Shown here: piece by piece, positions 1 through 9,615 of the stretch
Position numbering within the stretch: the stretch's first letter is position 1
Layout of the letters: each line of letters begins with the position of its first letter
Assembly: GCA_943736015.1 (NCBI GenBank)
Contig: OX031070.1
Coordinates: 40,292,173-40,356,172, forward strand
Reading direction: 5' to 3'
From: Tridacna crocea
Taxonomy: Eukaryota > Mollusca > Bivalvia > Cardiida > Cardiidae
Length of the DNA: 64,000 nucleotides
The notes under the pieces: model-generated
Seen by the model: only the letters and a program-made list of their open reading frames with translations
Told to the model about the DNA's origin: nothing
Database searches by the model: none
Position numbers and translations under genes: made by a program

Positions 1-103
1 ACACAACAAAACTTCAAATTTTTCATTCACTTTTATGTTGTCGTCTGCCAATGCTTTCGATTTGGACAAGTCTGAAATATTGTCGTTTGGTAATGAGTTT
101 AAT
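1..103 (+). mobile_element. Family A TTAA MITE, right half (cut by window edge)
   Basis: Right part of a family A element: it has the GTCGTCTGC, TTTGGACAAGTCT and CGTTTGGTAATGAGTTTAA end blocks shared with intact copies such as the one at 8453. The hairpin half lies outside the window. The terminal TTAA has slipped to TTTAA. Confidence 0.75.
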
Positions 104-195
104 CCCAAGAGCGGAATCGAGAGAAAATAAAATAAGTTTCAGGAATTTGTTCCTCAGTCGATATGCGTAAAAACAAATACGTTTAAACTATTCTG
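104..195 (+). repeat. SINE body fragment
   Basis: Shares the order GAATCGAGAGA, TTTCAGGAATTTGTT, CTCAGTCGAT and GTTTAAACTA with the tRNA-headed SINE at 841-1060 and the fragment at 19912-20043. The tRNA-like head is absent here. Confidence 0.5.
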
Positions 196-428
196 GGCTT
201 CAATTTGGACATGTATAAAAAACTTCATCGTTTGGTAAAGATATAAGATGCAGACTGAGCATGTCCAAACACGAAAAATCACGTGATCAAGCAGCTTTAT
301 TTAGAAACCCGGAAAAGACTGCGGGGGAGTTTTGTGGTTTTACTAATCGCTGTCGACACACCCGATTATAAATGACGCAAGCTCTGTGAAAAGGGAACTT
401 AATACATCTGCATCTTTGTGTGGTGTCC

Positions 429-840
429 CATCTTCGCGGGCGAAGTTTACGATCACTATGTGGTTCTTACCTTGGCTGATTGAGCCCGATTTCGAGATTC
501 CTGCGATGCGCCCTCTATTGGATGCTGGTTATTAAACCCCCCACCCCCCTTTACATCATGTTTCTAAAAGCAAATGAAATATCGTTTTACAAACCGCTTA
601 CGAATACACATGAAGCGATAAGCAGACATCCACGTGGATTTCCATGGTTTACCCTCTATTCGAAAGGAAGCGACCTTGTTCTATTTTTATCAAAGATGAA
701 ATGCTACGAGCGATTTCATTCGTTGCAGCTAGAGCTGGCTGCATCCAATGAAAAAGCGTATCGGGTAAATGTAAAAATCAAGCTCGATCCGCCAAAGGTA
801 GAGTAGCGTAGTGCATCGTCAGCCTTAGCTTGCGAAGATG
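429..840 (+). mobile_element. Family H Mutator-like MITE, copy 1
   Basis: About 412 bp with inverted ends CATCTTCGCG / CTTGCGAAGATG, flanked by a perfect 9-bp duplication GTGGTGTCC (420-428 and 841-849). Nine-bp duplications are typical of Mutator-type transposition; the superfamily call rests on this and not on a transposase. The element sits at the head of a tRNA-derived SINE. The 108-codon frame inside (480-806) starts at TTG, overlaps the inverted ends and is not considered a gene. Confidence 0.8.
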
Positions 841-1060
841 GTGGTGTCCGTGTCCGTCAGGAAGAGCGTCGGCCTCATAAACCTAAAGGTCCCGAGTTCG
901 ATACCCGGGAGCGGGTGTCAACTTTGGAATTTTTCATTGGCCCACACATTTGGTGCGAGTAGTGGTATGATTCCAAGGAAGCAGAATTGAGAGAGATTAG
1001 TATAAGTTCTCAGAACTTGTTTCTCAATCGATGTAAAATAGATATATTTAAACTAATACG
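841..1060 (+). repeat. tRNA-Met-like SINE, interrupted at its head by family H
   Basis: Residues 853-915 resemble an elongator tRNA-Met: an AGAGCGTC block, a CTCATAA anticodon-loop equivalent, then AAGGTC and GAGTTCGATACC (B-box-like). A body follows (TTTTCATTGGCCCACAC to TTTAAACTAA) that recurs at 104 and 19912. The acceptor stem does not pair and there is an unrelated tail, so this is a retroposon and not a working tRNA gene. Confidence 0.65.
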
Positions 1061-1268
1061 TCTGCAAAAAGGTGTCTACACAGATCAGCCTCTGCAGTCC
1101 AAGCGGGTTGATCCGGGCTTGCAACTTTTTTTTCTCTTTTATCAATTGTTTACATGTCGAAGGACCGTCCTATATTAAGATTTAGCAGTTTATTTGACAA
1201 AACGGGTTTTATAGATCTATAATTATGTGATAACTTGCTTTGTATCACAGACTCATCACAGAGATCCA

Positions 1269-1722
1269 TTAACTCTTTACCAAGTTTACGACAAAATTTT
1301 AGACTGGTCCAAATTAACACTTTTCAAGGCATTTCTATGGCATCTCTAATTGATCCTAAATAACAGCAAGGATGAAGCCGTTTCTTATGTGTAAATGACA
1401 CCTTTTGATAGTATAGGAAACATTGTGGCAAAAGGTGAAACTGCTCGTCACGAGCGATTTCACCTTTTGCCACAATGTTTTCCAAAGTCTCCTAAAAGCA
1501 ATGTGTAGAAATGAGTATCTATGGAGTGAAGGGTTAAAAGCATTTGCAAACGACAAAATAAACGTGGCTCAAAAAATTGAAATTTGTTTTGAGAAGGGTA
1601 GAAAACATTGTGGGAAAAGGAGAAAATGCTGGTTACCAGCATTTTCTGCTTTTCCCACAATGTTTTCAAAAGGCTTCTTTCCCAGGTGTGTTAAAAGTCA
1701 GGATTGTGTGGTAAAGAATTAA
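1269..1722 (-). mobile_element. Family A MITE split by a nested family B MITE
   Basis: Outer TTAA sites are at 1269-1272 and 1719-1722. The A sequence runs from ACTCTTTACCAAG to GGTCCAAATT, stops at TTAA, and resumes after the family B copy at AAAGCATTTGC. The central hairpin is intact apart from one arm mismatch (TTTTCTGC). Confidence 0.85.
1314..1537 (-). mobile_element. Family B TTAA MITE nested in family A
   Basis: Bounded by TTAA on both sides. Contains the family B hairpin TTGTGGCAAAAGGTGAAA with inverted arms, plus the arms ATTTCTATGGCATCTCTAAT and ATGAGTATCTATGGAGT shared with copies at 3779, 21152 and 63550. Its insertion inside an A copy shows B was mobile after that A insertion. 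Confidence 0.85.
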
Positions 1723-1786
1723 GTCCCGTTTTCACAGAACACGGCCCAAATCGTCTTCACTATTTCTGCACAATGGTAGCTTATGT

Positions 1787-2228
1787 CACGGCGGGGAATC
1801 ACGTGACACAACAACAAAAAGAATGACCGACATTTGAAGAAATTCCCCCACTTCAGGTAAGAAAATCTTCAATAATTCCGTTAATACGTGACCGATTGGA
1901 ATTTGGTTTGAAGCAGAGAAGGTGGAAGGACTCCGGGGATTTGCTTGATGTGTTAGATTTTTTAAACAACACCTGATAAAAAAGTTATTGACGAGCAAAC
2001 AAATTATCCAGGGTAAAAAATTTGTTTGCTCGTCAATAACTTTTTTGTTTAAAAAATCTAACACATCAAGCAAATCCCTGGAGTCCTTCCGCCTTCTCTG
2101 CTTCAAACCAAATTCCAATCGGTCATGTATTAACGGAATTATTGAAGATTTTCTTACCTCAAGTTGGGGAATTTTTTCAAATGTCGGGTCATTTTTGTTG
2201 TTGTTGTGTCACGTGATTCCCCGCCGTG
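1787..2228. mobile_element. Family G long fold-back element, copy 1
   Basis: A 442-bp near-perfect inverted repeat with ends CACGGCGGGGAATCACGTGA, centred near 2010 (GACGAGCAAACAAATT with its complement). The flanks show a direct repeat TTATGT (1781-1786 and 2229-2234), a candidate 6-bp target duplication. The overlapping open frames on both strands are mirror images of each other and are not genes. Confidence 0.8.
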
Positions 2229-2299
2229 TTATGTCTGTATGATGGTACTTCTGAAGTCGTTCGAGCATAGAAGATTTGCGTCGAAATGAATCATTGTGG

Positions 2300-2492
2300 T
2301 TAACTCGTTACCAAACGATCCAAATTGAAAGCATTTGCAGACGACAAAATAAATATGGTTCAAAAATTGAAATTTCATTTGGGAAGGGTAAAAATACATT
2401 GTGGGAAAAGGAGAAAATGCTGGTTACCAGCATTTTCTCCTTTTCCAACAATGTTTTTCTAAGGGCTTCTTTCTCAGGGTTGTTAAAAGTCG
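2300..2492 (-). mobile_element. Family A MITE, right end replaced by family I
   Basis: Starts at TTAA with the ACTCGTTACCAAACGA end and carries the full hairpin. It stops after GGTTGTTAAAAGTCG, where family I sequence begins, so the distal ~25 bp are lost. Confidence 0.8.
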
Positions 2493-2711
2493 CTGTTCCC
2501 CTTGGCGTACCCGTCCCGCATAACAACGCATTACAATATTACGTCAAGCGCAAGAAATGGAAGGTAAATGACGTCATATTTCCCATCTGGTTGTTAGGCA
2601 CGCGCAATTTACCTAGGCAACAAGAACGTGAAAATCGGTATTTTCACTGGTCGTACCAGTGTAAGATCGAAAAATATTTTCACTGCTATTTCTCGATATC
2701 CTACTGGAAAT
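2493..2711 (+). mobile_element. Family I element, 3' part only
   Basis: Matches the right portion of the family I copies at 21645, 27284, 31626 and 59503 (GGCGTACCC, GCATTACAATATT, GTCAAGCGC, CGATATCCTAC). The left fold-back of about 150 bp is missing. Confidence 0.7.
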
Positions 2712-2792
2712 AATGAAATAAATAAAATCTAATTTGTCTATAAACTCACTGAATCTTGCGTTGAGCTGGCTCGAAGTTTCTTGCAGATGAAT

Positions 2793-3024
2793 TTAAACTA
2801 TTTACCAAACGACAAAATTTTAGACCTGTCCAAATTGAAAGCATTTGCAGACGACAAAATAAATGTGACTTGAAAATTTAAATCTGCTTTGGAAAGAAAA
2901 GAAAACATCGTGGGAAAAGGAGAAAATGCTGGTTACCAGCATTTTCTCCTTTTCCCACAATGTTTTTAAAAGGCTTGCCTATCAGGGTCGTCAAAAGTCG
3001 GGATTGTGGGATGAAGAGGTAAAT
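2793..3024 (-). mobile_element. Family A TTAA MITE
   Basis: Left TTAA and TTTACCAAACGACAAAATT end, GCATTTGCAGACGACAAAAT block and full hairpin. The right end is decayed (GATGAAGAGGTAAA instead of GGTAAAGAGTTAA). An AATAAA lies on this strand in the block next to the hairpin, as in many copies. Confidence 0.8.
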
Positions 3025-3322
3025 ACCTTTTTCACAGAGCAAATAAAATGAATTTTAGATCATATGATGTGAATGATCTTTATACAGAACCGGTCATAGA
3101 TCAGACAGGTCATAAAATACAGTCCGATCTTGATCGATGATGTTCACAGAGCGACTAGTCTTATCCTGAGCATGGCGAAGCCAAGTTTCCTAAATAAATC
3201 TCGAAAAACTCAGTTGTTGTATATTCTACAGCCGCTTTCTATACTGCAGATACTGATCCAACAGCATGGTCTGTGTAGACTAATCTTGATCTACGTTGTC
3301 CCTAAACAGCATTGATTTGACA

Positions 3323-3551
3323 TTAACCCTTTCCCAAACGACAAACTTTTGGACTAGACCAAATTGAAAGCATTTGCAGACGACAATTCAATTCTTGCTG
3401 AAAAGATGATTTCTGTCTATGATAGGGTAGAATACATTGTGAGAAAAGGAGAAAATGCTGGTTACCAGCATTTTCTCCTTTTCCCTCAATGTTTTCCAAA
3501 GGCTACTATTCCAGACCCATAAAAACCAGGGATTGTTTGGGAAATGGTTAA
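3323..3551 (-). mobile_element. Family A TTAA MITE (CCCTTTCCC subtype)
   Basis: Complete, TTAA to TTAA. Ends read CCCTTTCCCAAACGAC and its complement, and GATAGGGTAGAATACATTG precedes the hairpin. Same subtype as copies at 8453, 28644, 40911 and 62937. Confidence 0.9.
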
Positions 3552-3778
3552 TAAACCGTATATATTACATATAATTACCATTGTTGGTCCGAGATGTTGC
3601 GGAAATACCTTCAATTCAAGTCTCAAATCAGTCAATAAAACCAGTCTATATTTACCGAGTATTTCAAATTGATCAATATCGATTGCGCAGTGGAATGTAA
3701 TGAAATCTAATCAATCAAACTCAGCGCTATCTATTTGATTTGGATTCTACTCTCACAATTCAAGTTGCTTAACCCTTT

Positions 3779-3997
3779 ACTCCATAGATACTCATTTCTA
3801 CACATTGCTTGTAGGAGCCTTTGGGAAACATTGTGGCAAAAGGTGAAATTGCTCGTGACGAGCAATTTCACCTTTTGTCACGATGTTTTCTATGCTATCA
3901 AAAAGTGTCATTTTTACAAAAGAAACTGCTTCATCCTTGCTGCTGTTTAGGGTCAATTAGAGATACCATAGAAATGCCTTATGGGGTAAAGGGTTAA
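3779..3997 (+). mobile_element. Family B TTAA MITE
   Basis: Complete: TTAA, CCCTTTACTCCATAGATAC, hairpin arms GTGAAATTGCTCGTGACGAG, then TTATGGGGTAAAGGG and TTAA. Its right TTAA (3994-3997) is also the left boundary of a family E element. Confidence 0.9.
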
Positions 3998-4551
3998 AGG
4001 TGGGTATTTAGAATTTTTACATCTCACCAAATTAAAATATATATATATATATATATCACTGAAATTCATATGAAAAAATAATACAAATCATCAATAATTA
4101 AGATTCATAAAATTACAAAAAAAATTTTTTTGGGTGGTATTCCCTAAAAAGGCTACGTAGCCTCTTAAGCTATTTTTAGATTTCGCGCCAAAAATCAATA
4201 AATCATTGTGGGAATGTCAAGTGACTGGCACATGACTCATAACGCTTAAATTCCCTATCATAACAAATATGTAATAATTATTTTCCATAATGTCTTCTTC
4301 GGACGCTATGTTTGAAGCTTCTTCTGTGTATTCCTGTAAGTAAATGAGCGAATTGATCATCTAAAAATAGAATGTGTCTCCCGTTAGAGTCAACCTGGGC
4401 CGTAGTAAATCTCTAATTTCTCGTGTTGTCGGACGGTTTTCGATTACTGGGGTTTTATGAATGAAAATTAAAAGGCTTTGGGAGTATAAGGATGTTTTTT
4501 TTTTGCACTTTTGTAAAATTTTCGTCCCAAAATGTGAAGGGCCACCTTTAA
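3994..4551 (-). mobile_element. Family E TTAA MITE, copy 1
   Basis: About 558 bp with inverted ends TTAAAGGTGG / CCACCTTTAA. Shares GGCTACGTAGCC, TTTCGCGCCAAAAATCA and CATTCATAAAACCCC-type blocks with copies at 18118 and 23999. An (AT)n run at 4036-4056 lies inside. No coding capacity is visible. Confidence 0.85.
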
Positions 4552-4703
4552 AGTATACATGTAGATCGCAATCAAACTTTGCACTCTAGGATGAGCGACC
4601 GTCCGGTTTTAACACTCTATCAAACGATAGAACCTTGCACTACCGAAATGAAAGTACTTGTACATGACAAATTTAAAGTCGCTAAAACGCTGATATCACT
4701 CCT

Positions 4704-4934
4704 TTAACACTTTACCAAACGACAAAATTTTGGAATGGTCGAAATTGAAAGCATTTGCAGACGATAAAATAAGTGTGGTTGAAAATTTGAAATTTGTTTT
4801 GTGAAGGGTAGAAAACATGGTGGGAAAAGGAGAAAATGCTGGTTACCAGCATTTTCTCCTTTTCCAACAATGTTTTCAAAAGGCTTTTTATACAGGTGTG
4901 TTAAAAGTCGTGATTGTGTGGTAAAGAGTTTTAA
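4704..4934 (-). mobile_element. Family A TTAA MITE
   Basis: Complete from CACTTTACCAAACGAC to GGTAAAGAGTT plus TTAA. The hairpin has two unpaired changes (CATGGTGGG against CCAACAATG). Confidence 0.85.
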
Positions 4935-4937
4935 TGG

Positions 4938-5050
4938 TTAGAAAAAGTTGTGGGAAAGAGATAATGCTTGTTATCAGCATTTTACCTTTCTTCACAATGT
5001 TTTCAAAAGGCTTCTTCTGAAGGGTCGTTAAAACTTGGAACTATGTGATA
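4938..5050 (-). mobile_element. Degenerate family A fragment
   Basis: Decayed hairpin (TTGTGGGAAAGAGATAATGC, TTCACAATGTTTTCAAAAGG) and right arm with GGGTCGTTAAAAC. The left arm is absent; it abuts the previous copy. Confidence 0.6.
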
Positions 5051-5132
5051 TATAGGATCTAACATGACTTGGTTTTTGAGATAAAATTTATTAAACGAGT
5101 CTACAGAAAATGTCATTAAGCGAGCCATTGGC
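5045..5132 (+). repeat. Dispersed ~90-bp repeat (pair with 58621-58711)
   Basis: Shares TATAGGAT, TTTTGAGATAA, TTATTAAACGAGTCTA and TTAAGCGAG in the same order and orientation with 58621-58711. The flanks differ. Class unknown. Confidence 0.55.
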
Positions 5133-5249
5133 GAGATTTGTTGTTTTCGCCATCATTTGCCATCGCCATCATTCGCAGTGTTTTCAAACGTGATCTGGCA
5201 GTAAACCTTTTACCACACAATCAATGCATAACCGAAGCCAAGTAATCCA

Positions 5250-5806
5250 CAGCTTCGCGAGCCAAGGTTACGATCAGTACTCGGATCTTACCTTGGCGAA
5301 TCGAGTCCGATTTCGTGATTTCCGCAAAACGACCCCTATTGGATGCTGCTTATTCTCTTCCTTTACATCATATTTCTTATAGCCGGTGAAATATCGTTTT
5401 GCATACCGCTTACGAATACAATAGCTTGTAATTCAACATGAAGCATTAAACACAAACGTCATTCGATATTCCAGGGTCGGGTGCTGGGATATAGTCTAAA
5501 AACTCTGATAATTTATTGGTCACACTGAAACTTGCTGTAAATATTGTTCTTCTATGTTTTTTTTTTTTCGGTAATAAATCACTACAGATGCTGCACGGAG
5601 GTGTCTGTGCTTACCTCCTATTTTTATCCGAAAGGTCGCGACCTTGTTCTATTTTTATCAAAGATGAAATGCCACGAGCGATTTGATTCGTGCAGTAAGA
5701 GCCAGCTGCAACCAATGAAAAGGCGTATCGGGGAATGTCGAAATCAAGCTCGATCTGCTAAGGGTAGAGCAGCGTAGTGGATCGTCACCCATGGCTTGCG
5801 AAGATG
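5250..5806 (+). mobile_element. Family H MITE, divergent enlarged copy
   Basis: Ends CTTCGCGAGCCAAGG and GGCTTGCGAAGATG, with shared blocks TACCTTGGCGAATCGAG, GCGACCTTGTTCTATTTTT and AAGCTCGATCTGC. About 150 bp longer than the other copies because of extra sequence around 5430-5620. The flanks AGTAATCCA / AATAATCCA fit a decayed 9-bp duplication. Confidence 0.7.
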
Positions 5807-5929
5807 AATAATCCAAAGACATACATGATAAACCGGTCTTTTTGATATGTCATTCTAGTGAATATGTTTGTTTCATTTTCCTCCATAAATTACAAAAAAA
5901 AAAAAACCCAAAAGCTTTATCTAAAGGGG

Positions 5930-6150
5930 TTGGGTTCATGCTTAATACGTACGGAGCTCGCACAGGCTAATATTGGTCGAAACTTTTTGGTATGGCTAAA
6001 CTTTCTGCGTTTCCAAGGACCAGACTATCTTATGATTCAGTCCATTGTTAGATAAAATGAATTTCATGGACCCATAATTATGGAATAAGATTTTTGGTAT
6101 AATGCGGCAGGTAGATTCATTAAATACCGACTTGCCAGAGCGCCCCGTAT
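5930..6150 (+). repeat. Family D-like remnant
   Basis: Weak similarity to family D: AAAGGGGTTGGGTTCATGCTTA, CGCACAGGCTAATATTGG, GGTCGAAACTTTT and a terminal TTGCCAGAGCGC. No ends could be fixed. Confidence 0.35.
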
Positions 6151-6175
6151 ATATATCAGTGGTTACGTCTTTTCT

Positions 6176-6406
6176 TTAACCCGTTACTACAGAATAACGC
6201 CTTATAACGATCCTGAGGAAGAAGCCTTTTGAAAAGATGGTGGGAAAAGGAGAAAATGCTGGTAACCAGCATTTTCTCCTTTTCCCACAATGTTTTCTAC
6301 CCTTCCCAAATCGAATTTCAGTTCTTTATTCACATTTATTTTGTCGTCTGTAAATGATCTCATTTTGGACTAGTCTTAAATGATTTGTCGTTTGTTAAAA
6401 AGTTAA
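6176..6406 (+). mobile_element. Family A TTAA MITE
   Basis: Complete, TTAA at both ends. The left end is altered to CCCGTTACTACAGAATAAC. The hairpin is perfect around GCTGGTAACCAGC, and the right arm carries GTCGTCTGTAAATG. Confidence 0.85.
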
Positions 6407-6434
6407 TATAAAGAAGAACGTGACCACATGTTCA

Positions 6435-6633
6435 TTTGACTCTTTACCAAACGACACAATTTTAGACTCGTCCAAATTGAAAGCATTTGCAGACGACAAT
6501 TTCAGTGTGGCTCAGGCAGTGCAATTTTTCTTTCACAGGTATTTCACCAGCATTTTCTCCTTTTCCCACAATGTTTTTAAGAGGCTTCTTACCCAGTGGT
6601 TTTAAAAGTCGGGATTGTGTGGTAAAGAGTTAA
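6435..6633 (-). mobile_element. Family A MITE with only half a hairpin
   Basis: Outer arms are intact (CTCTTTACCAAACGACACAA; GGTAAAGAGTTAA). The left hairpin arm is replaced by TTTCACAGGTATTTCACC, so the palindrome cannot form. The left TTAA has become TTGA. Confidence 0.8.
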
Positions 6634-6695
6634 GAAAATTCATAATTCATTATCCTATTACGCTGTAGCAAATAATTCAAAACTTTAACGATCAT

Positions 6696-6699
<4 letters not shown>

Positions 6700-6772
<73 letters not shown>
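6700..6772 (+). repeat. (GA)n microsatellite
   Basis: About 36 GA dinucleotides in a row. The Arg-Glu open frame across it is an artefact of the repeat. Confidence 0.98.
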
Positions 6773-6775
<3 letters not shown>

Positions 6776-6790
6776 AGGAGGCTTTTTAAT

Positions 6791-6865
6791 TTTTTCAAAA
6801 AAATTGTAGGAAAAGAAGGAAAATATAACCGGCATTTTCTCCTTTTCACACAATATTTTTCAGAT
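6791..6865 (-). mobile_element. Degenerate family A hairpin
   Basis: ATTGTAGGAAAAGAAGG, CCGGCATTTTCTCCTTTTC and ACACAATATTTTTCAG recall the A hairpin. Both outer arms are gone. Confidence 0.5.
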
Positions 6866-6872
6866 ATTTCAG

Positions 6873-7193
6873 AGAGAAAAAAAAAAATATCATTCTACAA
6901 ATTTAAAGCGTTTTTTTTTTTTCAATTTGCATACGTCTTCAGATATTTCAGAGATAAAAATATTATTTTACAAAATTAAAGATTTTTTTTTTTCAATTTG
7001 TATATGTCTATTTTTTCCTTAGTGGATAGTTTAGCTGAACAGAGGACCCTATTTGTACAATCCGATCGTTGTGAATCTGGGAGAAAAAATAACCGCAGTG
7101 TAAATAGTGGTGAGAAGCCCAGTGAAGAGGATTGCCAACAATGCATAGCTTTATTTAATGCAATAAATTAATCAAGCCCTGGCAAAAAGGGGC
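6873..7193. other. No gene seen; short T/A-rich duplication
   Basis: TTCAGATATTTCAGAGA followed by a poly(T)-TCAATTTG block occurs twice in tandem (about 6858-6925 and 6937-6995). The remainder (7000-7193) has no recognisable gene or repeat. Confidence 0.5.
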
Positions 7194-7423
7194 TTAACCT
7201 TTTCCCAAACGACAAATTTTGGACTCTTCCAAACGAAAAGGGTTTGCAGGCTGCAATTTTAGATTTGGAGAAAATGCCAGAAAGTTCTCAAAAAGGGTAG
7301 AAAACACTGTGGGAAAAGGAGAAATTGCTCGTTACGAGCAATTTTTCCTTTTCCCACTGTGTTTTCAAAAGACTTTTATACTGCAGACACGTAAAAACCA
7401 GGGCTTGTTTGGGAAAGGGTTAA
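7194..7423 (-). mobile_element. Family A' MITE (CTCG hairpin variant)
   Basis: TTAA to TTAA with CCTTTTCCCAAACGAC ends. The hairpin centre reads GAGAAATTGCTCGTTACGAG, as in the copy at 37871, instead of the usual ATGCTGG / CCAGCAT. This centre is intermediate between families A and B. Confidence 0.88.
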
Positions 7424-7560
7424 TGCACAGACCGTGCAGTCTGATCTTGGATCTACACTGTCCGATCAGGAGATATTATTCCCCGAAACATAACATTGAA
7501 ATTGCAATAATTGGGTTTTTTTTCACTATCGAACTGAAAATTTCATATCACTTATTTAGC
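7424..7560 (+). mobile_element. Family D' element, right half, interrupted by family H
   Basis: GTGCAGTCTGATCTTGGATC, ACACTGTCCGATCAGGAGAT and TATCGAACTGAAAATTTCAT match the D' copy at 33329-33541. The sequence breaks at TTATTTAGC, where family H inserted, and resumes as CGGATCATGG after 7976. Confidence 0.65.
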
Positions 7561-7967
7561 CATCTTCGCGAGCCAAGTTTACGATCACTACGCGGATCTT
7601 ACCTTGGCTGATTGAGCCCGATTTCGAGATTCCTGCGATGCGCCCTCTATTGGATGCTGCATGGTTATTACCCCCCTTTAAATCCTATCTCTAACAGCAA
7701 ATGAAATATCGTTTTACAAACCGCTAACGAATACACATGAAGCGATAAGCAGACATCCACATGGGTTTCCATGTTTTACCTCCCATTCGAAAGGTAGAGA
7801 CATTGTTGTATTTTTATCAAAGATGAAATACTACGAGCGATTTCATTCGTTGCAGTTAGAGCTGGCTGCATCCAATGAAAAAGCGTATCGGGTGAGCGTA
7901 AAAATCAAGCTCGATCCGCCAAGGGCAGAGTAGCGTAGTGAATCGTCAGCCTTGGCTTGCGAAGATG
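7561..7967 (+). mobile_element. Family H Mutator-like MITE, copy 2
   Basis: Inverted ends CATCTTCGCGAGCCAAG / CTTGGCTTGCGAAGATG, flanked by a perfect 9-bp duplication TTATTTAGC (7552-7560 and 7968-7976). The target was a family D' element. Confidence 0.88.
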
Positions 7968-7976
7968 TTATTTAGC

Positions 7977-8213
7977 CGGATCATGGTCAGTTCATCTAAT
8001 TTATCACCGTGATGAGTCATAACAAACAATTTATCTAGTAATTATCGTTTCCTGAAATCAATTTGTTGAACAGCCAGCTCAATCCCGGGGTAAACTTGTC
8101 CTTGGTCATGCAAAAAATTCTAAAACAGCAAAAAATAATTGCAGGGACGGGTCGATACTTTTGGCAGATGTTTTAAGCCCCCTTTTCACAGAGTATGGCT
8201 CATATATACATAT
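7977..8213. other. Mostly unassigned; family D end fragment
   Basis: The start continues the interrupted D' element. Around 8167-8200, AAGCCCCCTTTTCACAGAG matches the terminal block of family D. The rest shows nothing recognisable. Confidence 0.4.
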
Positions 8214-8432
8214 GTTGAACCGTTTATCAAACGATCCCGTATTTCAACGACCCTTGAGGAAAAGAAGGCGTTTGAAAATATTGTGGGAAAAGAAAATAAA
8301 AAAGTGTTGATAACAGGATGTTCCCTTTTTCTCTCTACGTGTTCTAGTTTTCAAAACAAACTCCATTAGTTGCCGTCTGCAAATGTTTTATAATTGAACT
8401 AGTCAACGACTTTGTCTATTTGGTAGAAATAA
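8214..8432 (+). mobile_element. Degenerate family A MITE
   Basis: CCGTTTATCAAACGATCCC, GAAAATATTGTGGGAAAAG and CGTCTGCAAATG are in the A order. The second hairpin arm has collapsed to CTTTTTCTCTCTACGTG. Confidence 0.65.
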
Positions 8433-8452
8433 CGTAACATTTTATTTTCGAC

Positions 8453-8681
8453 TTAACCCTTTCCCAAACAATCCCTGGTTTTTAAGGGTCTGGAATAGTA
8501 GCCTTTTGAAAACATTGTGGGAAAAGAAGAAAATGCTGGTAACCAGCATTTTCTCCTTTTTCCACAATGTTTTCTACCCTATCATAGACAGAAATCATCT
8601 TTTCAGCAAGAGTTGAATTGTCGGCTGCAAATGCTTTCAGTTTGGTCTAGTCCAAAAGTTTGTCGTTTGGGAAAGGGTTAA
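8453..8681 (+). mobile_element. Family A TTAA MITE (CCCTTTCCC subtype)
   Basis: Complete 229-bp copy. TTAA, CCCTTTCCCAAACAATCCC, hairpin around GCTGGTAACCAGC, TATCATAGACAGAAATCATC, GTCGTTTGGGAAAGGG, TTAA. A useful reference copy for the subtype. Confidence 0.92.
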
Positions 8682-9177
8682 AGCATATAGCTCATTGTCA
8701 AATAATATACAAATAAATTTAATACAGACGTGGAAAGCAATATAAAGACATAAAGTTGTTGGGTTGATTCGTAAACAAAATAAATGGATGAATAAATTTT
8801 AGCAGTCTTTCCATGTTTCTGTACTATTTCAGATGATAGATATAATTTCGATTAAAGTTAATTCAAATGGTAGATGATCGTAGATGTGGGAGTATTTCAT
8901 ACTGTAGTAAAGCATATGGAAGCATATAGAAAGGGAGTACATACACGAGTAAAATGAGCACATTCCAACTAAATTACTCGATGGGAAAATGTATTTCCAG
9001 TCAGCATTGGAACAAATAATACAACAATTTTATTGTGTCCGTGAACGGATAGAGTAGATCGAGGATCAGATCGCAAGTTTTGTACTACCTGATCTCCGAT
9101 CCACTCTACAGTAACACCAAACGGAAACAACATAGATATTGGTAAAGAGTTAATGATGGAAGTAGCCACGATGTACA
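8682..9177. other. No gene seen; one imperfect palindrome
   Basis: No coding signal. An imperfect hairpin at 9046-9112 (AGAGTAGATCGAGGATCAG with its complement) is separate from the named families. The rest is unassigned. Confidence 0.45.
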
Positions 9178-9353
9178 GTACAACCTGTATTCAGAGACCA
9201 CTCAAGGGAAGTTCTGAAATTGGTCTCTTACAGCAGGTGGTCTTTAAATACAGGTTATATTATGTTAATGTTAGAAAGGTTGTTGTATCAGAATAGTGGT
9301 CTCTTAAAGCAGGAGGTCTCTTAATACAGGTGGTCTCTAACACAGGTTTAACT
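9178..9353. mobile_element. GGTCTCT/ACAGGT inverted-end element
   Basis: About 176 bp whose ends repeat a short motif: CCTGTATTCAGAGACCAC and TACAGGTGGTCTCTAACAC, with further GGTCTCT...ACAGGT units inside on both sides of an AT-rich centre. This looks like a small DNA transposon with subterminal repeats. There is only one copy in this window. Confidence 0.55.
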
Positions 9354-9615
9354 GTATACCTTTTACACAAACTTTGTTTTTGCTCACAAAATTATCTAAC
9401 TTTTCGATCAGTTAATAAATTCAAATCCAAGCCCAAAGATATATGACATCTTATGGCCATGAAGTGGATTTCTTTGAAAAAAGAAAGCATTGCTGTAAAA
9501 GTATCAGTCACTCACAGCAAGCGATTTAATTTCTCCTTTCTTCATCGAGGTCTTTCCGAACAATTATTTTCCTTTTTTCGCCTTTTCGACACTTTAAATT
9601 CGATACTTGTCGGTT
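9354..9615. other. No gene or repeat recognised
   Basis: AT-rich sequence without a convincing coding frame. The 64-codon frame at 9453-9647 runs on into a family A element and is judged spurious. Confidence 0.4.

Noticed and set aside
480-806. 108-codon plus frame (also 23362-23640 minus)
   Set aside because: Both are the interior of family H MITEs and start with TTG; similarity between them is repeat identity and not a conserved gene.
841-915. Functional tRNA-Met gene
   Set aside because: The acceptor stem does not pair and the copy continues into a SINE body shared with other loci.
1786-2242. Matching frames on both strands
   Set aside because: Mirror translations of the family G palindrome.
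6698-6979. 93-codon Arg-Glu frame
   Set aside because: Translation of a (GA)n microsatellite.
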